Shown here: positions 61,659 through 64,000 of the stretch, piece after piece
How positions within the stretch are numbered: position 1 is the stretch's first letter
Layout of the letters: the number at the start of each line of letters is the position of its first letter
Assembly: GCF_004135285.1 (NCBI RefSeq)
Contig: NZ_CP035494.1
Coordinates: 3,534,001 to 3,598,000, forward strand
DNA: 64,000 nucleotides
Direction: 5' to 3'
Source: Microbacterium protaetiae
GTDB lineage: Bacteria; Actinomycetota; Actinomycetes; Actinomycetales; Microbacteriaceae
Notes under the pieces: generated by a model
Told to the model about the DNA's origin: nothing
The model's database searches: none
Seen by the model: only the letters and a program-made list of their open reading frames with translations
Program-made: the position numbers and the translations under genes

Positions 61659-62198
61659 TCAGGCCGAGGCCGCATCGCGGTGTGCGGGCAGGTGTTCCTC
61701 ACGGTACACACGGGCATTGCGCACGAGGCCGGCCTTCTCCTCCTCGGTGAGCTCGCGCCGCACCTTGGCGGGCACCCCGGCCACCAGCGACCCCGCCGGG
61801 ATGTCGGCGTTCTCGAGCACGACGGCTCCCCCGGCCACCAGACAGCCCACCCCGATCGTCGCCCCGTTGAGCACGACGGCGCCCATTCCGATCAGCGACC
61901 CGTCGCCGATCGTGCAGCCGTGCACGACGGCGTTGTGACCCACCGAAACGTCCCGACCCACGACGACGGGAGACCCCTTGTCGACGTGCACCGAGACGTT
62001 GTCCTGCAGATTGCTGCCGGCACCGATCGTGATCGCGTCGCCATCGGCCCGCAGCACCGCGTTGTACCAGACGCTGACCCCCTCATGCAGGCGCACCGCA
62101 CCGATCACGCGAGCGCCCGATGCGACGAACGCGCGCTCGTCGATCTCGGGGGCGGTGCCGTTCACGGACAGGATGCTGGCTTCAGCGGCGATCGTCAT
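61659..62198 (-). CDS. Gamma-class carbonic anhydrase-like (left-handed beta-helix) protein
   Basis: This 179-aa protein shows hexapeptide repeats over its length: FVASGARVIGAVRLHEGVSV, GSNLQDNVSVHVDKGSPVVV, GHNAVVHGCTIGDGSLIGMG, GATIGVGCLVAGGAVVLENA. The three zinc-ligand histidines of the gamma class are VHVD and GHNAVVHG. Such proteins (PaaY/YrdA-like) may hydrate CO2 or be thioesterase-like or CoA-dependent; activity varies. It ends with a helical tail. It is divergent from dps. Confidence 0.9.
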   Translation of the reverse strand: MTIAAEASILSVNGTAPEIDERAFVASGARVIGAVRLHEGVSVWYNAVLRADGDAITIGAGSNLQDNVSVHVDKGSPVVVGRDVSVGHNAVVHGCTIGDGSLIGMGAVVLNGATIGVGCLVAGGAVVLENADIPAGSLVAGVPAKVRRELTEEEKAGLVRNARVYREEHLPAHRDAASA

Positions 62199-62252
62199 GA
62201 TCCGACTCTACGACCCGTCGACAAACGCCAGGTAAGCCCAGCCTTTGCTTGC

Positions 62253-62289
62253 TTGCGGAATGCGCCGAGCTGGGTAGCGTTGTACCCAG
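62253..62289 (+). promoter_or_regulatory. dps promoter with inverted-repeat operator
   Basis: TTGCGG (62253-62258) and TAGCGT (62275-62280) are spaced by 16 bp. An inverted repeat CTGGGTA-GCGTTG-TACCCAG (62270-62289) covers the -10, a likely binding site for a stress regulator. The regulator is not identified. Confidence 0.5.
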
Positions 62290-62322
62290 ATGAGGTAGCC
62301 ATACCAAAACGGAGGCCATGAC

Positions 62323-62808
62323 ATGCCCACTACGAAGACCACTCCCGTCGCAGCCGTCGATCCCACTGTCGCCGCCGGTTCCGCACAGTTCCTGACCCCG
62401 GTCGTTCACGGCCTGCAGGCACTCGCAGTGAACGGCAAGCAGGCGCACTGGAACGTGCGCGGCACGAACTTCATCTCGATCCACGAGCTGCTCGACACCG
62501 TCGTGGCGCACGCGCAGGGATGGGCCGACGACGCCGCAGAGCGGGTCGTCGCGCTGGGACTGCCGATCGACGCTCGTTTGAACACCGTCGCCGAGAAGGT
62601 CGACGCCACAGGAGTGGACGCCGGCTTCTCGCAGTGGCAAGACACCGTCCGCGCCGTGATCGCCGACATCGACCGGGTGGGTGCCGACGTGCAGGCCGCC
62701 ATCGACGGCCTCGACGAGATCGACCTCACCAGCCAGGACATCGCGATCGCCATCAAGGAGGGGCTCGACAAGGACCGCTGGTTCCTTGTCGCCCACCTCG
62801 CCGAGTGA
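62323..62808 (+). CDS. dps: Dps family ferritin-like DNA-protecting protein
   Basis: This 161-aa protein has GGAGG upstream of ATG 62323. The ferroxidase residues are in LAVNGKQAHWNVRGTNFISI and HELLDTVVAHAQGWADDAAE, and the four-helix bundle is complete (LTSQDIAIAIKEGLDKDRWF). Dps stores iron, removes hydrogen peroxide and can bind DNA. The N-terminus is short, without a strongly basic tail. A hairpin terminator follows. Confidence 0.95.
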   Translation: MPTTKTTPVAAVDPTVAAGSAQFLTPVVHGLQALAVNGKQAHWNVRGTNFISIHELLDTVVAHAQGWADDAAERVVALGLPIDARLNTVAEKVDATGVDAGFSQWQDTVRAVIADIDRVGADVQAAIDGLDEIDLTSQDIAIAIKEGLDKDRWFLVAHLAE

Positions 62809-62826
62809 TCGGCACGCAACGATGAC

Positions 62827-62855
62827 GAAGCCCCCGGAGATTCTCCGGGGGCTTC
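62827..62855. terminator. Bidirectional terminator between dps and the glycosylase gene
   Basis: GAAGCCCCCGGAG/CTCCGGGGGCTTC form a 13-bp stem around ATT. It serves the convergent genes on both sides. Confidence 0.88.
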
Positions 62856-62860
62856 GTGCA

Positions 62861-63862
62861 TCACGCCTGGCAGCGCGGACACCAGTACAGCTTGCGCGCG
62901 GCGGCTTCTTCCATCACTATCGCCGTGCCGCACACGCGGCACGGCAGCCCCGTGCGGTGGTACACCCAATGCCGGTCATCACGGCTGGCCAACGCCTTGC
63001 GATACTCCTCGGGGCCCAGGCCGTCCATCGTCATCATCTGACCGGTCTCCACCCCGACCCGCAGCAGTCCGGCCCAATCACGCCACAGCCCCCGAACGAC
63101 CTCTTCGGGCACGTCCTTTCCCGGGGTGTGCGGGTTCAGCCGTGCGCGGAACAGCAGCTCGGCACGATAGACGTTGCCGATGCCGCTGACCACCGACTGA
63201 TCCATCAGCAGCAGCCCGATCGGCGTGCGCTTGCGCCGCACCGCCGCAGTGAAGCGCTCCTCACCTTCGGCGGGGTCGCCCACGAGCGGGTCGGGCCCCA
63301 GCTTCGCAAGCGTGCCCAGCATCTCGTCTGGGGTCTGTACCTCGCACGCCGTCGGGCCGCGCAGGTCGGCGCACGTGATCTCGGTGAGCAGCCGCAAGCG
63401 CACCTGGCCCACCACCGGCGGCGGCCACTCCGGGCCCTCATCGGCAAGTCCCCGGGTCTGCTCCGACATGCGCACATGCACACGGGAGCGCCTCGGCGCA
63501 CCGATCGACGTCAGCGAATTCTCGCCCGCGGCATCCCACACCGGTTCGTCGTCAAGCACGGTCCCGCGCTGGTTCGTCTGGCCCATGCGACCGTTGGCCG
63601 AGGCGATCGTCGGATCGGTGAAGATCTCACCGGCGAAATCCCACGCGCCGTACAGGCCCAGGTGCACCCGCAGCCACAGCTCGCCGTCGAACTCGACGAA
63701 CATCTGCTTGCCGACCGCCTGCGCCGTCAACGCCTCGCGCCCGTTCAGCAGTGCCGCACCCTCGGCGAAACGGCCTTGGGGGCTGGATGCCGCCACCGGG
63801 CGGCCCACGAAGTTGCGAGCGAACTGACGGGCGATCCGATGGACGGAGTGTCCCTCGGGCAT
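62861..63862 (-). CDS. Fpg/Nei family DNA glycosylase (Nei2-like)
   Basis: This 333-aa protein starts MPEGHSVHRIA, with the catalytic Pro2-Glu3 needed after methionine removal. The helix-two-turn-helix lies in LLLMDQSVVSGIGNVYRAEL, and the C-terminal zinc finger is CRVCGTAIVMEEAAARKLYW with CPRC. The PEGHS start points to the Nei (endonuclease VIII) branch rather than Fpg (PELPE). It removes oxidised pyrimidines. Its start overlaps the rpiB stop by 1 bp, an arrangement common in actinobacteria. Confidence 0.93.
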   Translation of the reverse strand: MPEGHSVHRIARQFARNFVGRPVAASSPQGRFAEGAALLNGREALTAQAVGKQMFVEFDGELWLRVHLGLYGAWDFAGEIFTDPTIASANGRMGQTNQRGTVLDDEPVWDAAGENSLTSIGAPRRSRVHVRMSEQTRGLADEGPEWPPPVVGQVRLRLLTEITCADLRGPTACEVQTPDEMLGTLAKLGPDPLVGDPAEGEERFTAAVRRKRTPIGLLLMDQSVVSGIGNVYRAELLFRARLNPHTPGKDVPEEVVRGLWRDWAGLLRVGVETGQMMTMDGLGPEEYRKALASRDDRHWVYHRTGLPCRVCGTAIVMEEAAARKLYWCPRCQA

Positions 63863-64000
63863 CAGCGAGCGGCGCGCGGGTCGGGCGCGAGGGTGCCGTC
63901 TTCCTCAAAGGCCCGCACCTGCGCGATGCGGCGCGCGTGCCGCTCTTCGCCCGAGAAGGGCGTGGCGATGAAGCGGTCGATGAAGGAGGCAGCCTCTTCG
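63862..64000 (-). CDS. rpiB: Ribose-5-phosphate isomerase B, C-terminal part
   Basis: The frame is open from the window edge and ends at TGA 63864-63862. The 45 visible residues, AASFIDRFIATPFSGEERHA then RRIAQVRAFEEDGTLAPDPR, match the C-terminus of RpiB/LacAB proteins. It interconverts ribose and ribulose 5-phosphate. The stop shares one base with the start of the glycosylase gene, so the two are cotranscribed. Confidence 0.85.
   Translation of the reverse strand, partial: EEAASFIDRFIATPFSGEERHARRIAQVRAFEEDGTLAPDPRAAR

Overview
The window reads as chromosome of a high-GC actinobacterium, most likely Microbacteriaceae (Microbacterium or a close relative). The evidence is the ~68-70% GC, many GTG starts, genes coupled by 4-bp ATGA/GTGA overlaps, the orders rplU-rpmA-obgE-proB-proA-nadD-rsfS and tig-clpP1-clpP2 followed by clpX, an ileS T-box of the actinobacterial type, and several leaderless promoters. 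The genus is an inference; no rRNA is present.

Positions 1 to about 26,880 belong to an integrated conjugative element whose left end lies outside the window. At the far left a minus-strand, translationally coupled set (HTH protein, 44-aa ORF, BrxA/DUF1819-like protein cut by the window edge) looks like the start of a BREX-like defence operon. Next comes a minus-strand control operon (XRE regulator, ImmA-type metallopeptidase, seven-helix MAB_1171c-like membrane protein, alpha/beta hydrolase). It is divergent from the transfer genes across an intergenic region holding four copies of a 14-bp palindrome, an ImmR/ImmA-like switch. The plus-strand module then runs: ArdC-like protein, prim-pol, DUF2637, two unknowns, ParB-like, VirB8-like, M23 peptidase, two DUF6112 proteins, TrbL/VirB6-like, SCO6880-like, VirB4 ATPase, VirD4 coupling protein, SSB, DUF4913 and a serine recombinase. 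Two cargo cassettes sit antisense inside this module: a HEPN/TIGR02391-like gene between the DUF6112 paralogues, and a PH-domain gene plus a frameshifted zinc-finger (HNH-like) gene between SCO6880 and the VirB4 block. A strongly structured leader of ~180 nt precedes the recombinase, whose frame runs into tRNA-Ala(GGC), the apparent integration target. No relaxase was seen in this part of the element.

From 27 to 34 kb, minus-strand housekeeping genes run rplU, rpmA, obgE, proB, proA, a small membrane protein, nadD, an Ala/Pro-rich membrane protein and rsfS. From 34 to 43.5 kb lie DUF4031, RNase E/G, VKOR, and an ileS-folC-DUF4233-ndk operon behind an isoleucine T-box. From 43.5 to 52 kb there is an MHS-type transporter, a DUF559 protein, a VOC protein with a CopG-like regulator, valS, an MFS exporter and an ArsR regulator. 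Three copies of a ~95-bp inverted-repeat element and a 13-bp tandem repeat lie among these genes.

From 52 to 64 kb lie an M3 metallopeptidase behind an operator array with a 14-bp period, two tandem methyltransferases, a NUDIX hydrolase, clpX, clpP2, clpP1, tig, tRNA-Pro, a 73-bp tandem repeat, tRNA-Gly, a gamma-carbonic anhydrase, dps, a Nei/Fpg glycosylase and the 3' end of rpiB. Hairpin terminators with few or no U residues close several of these units.
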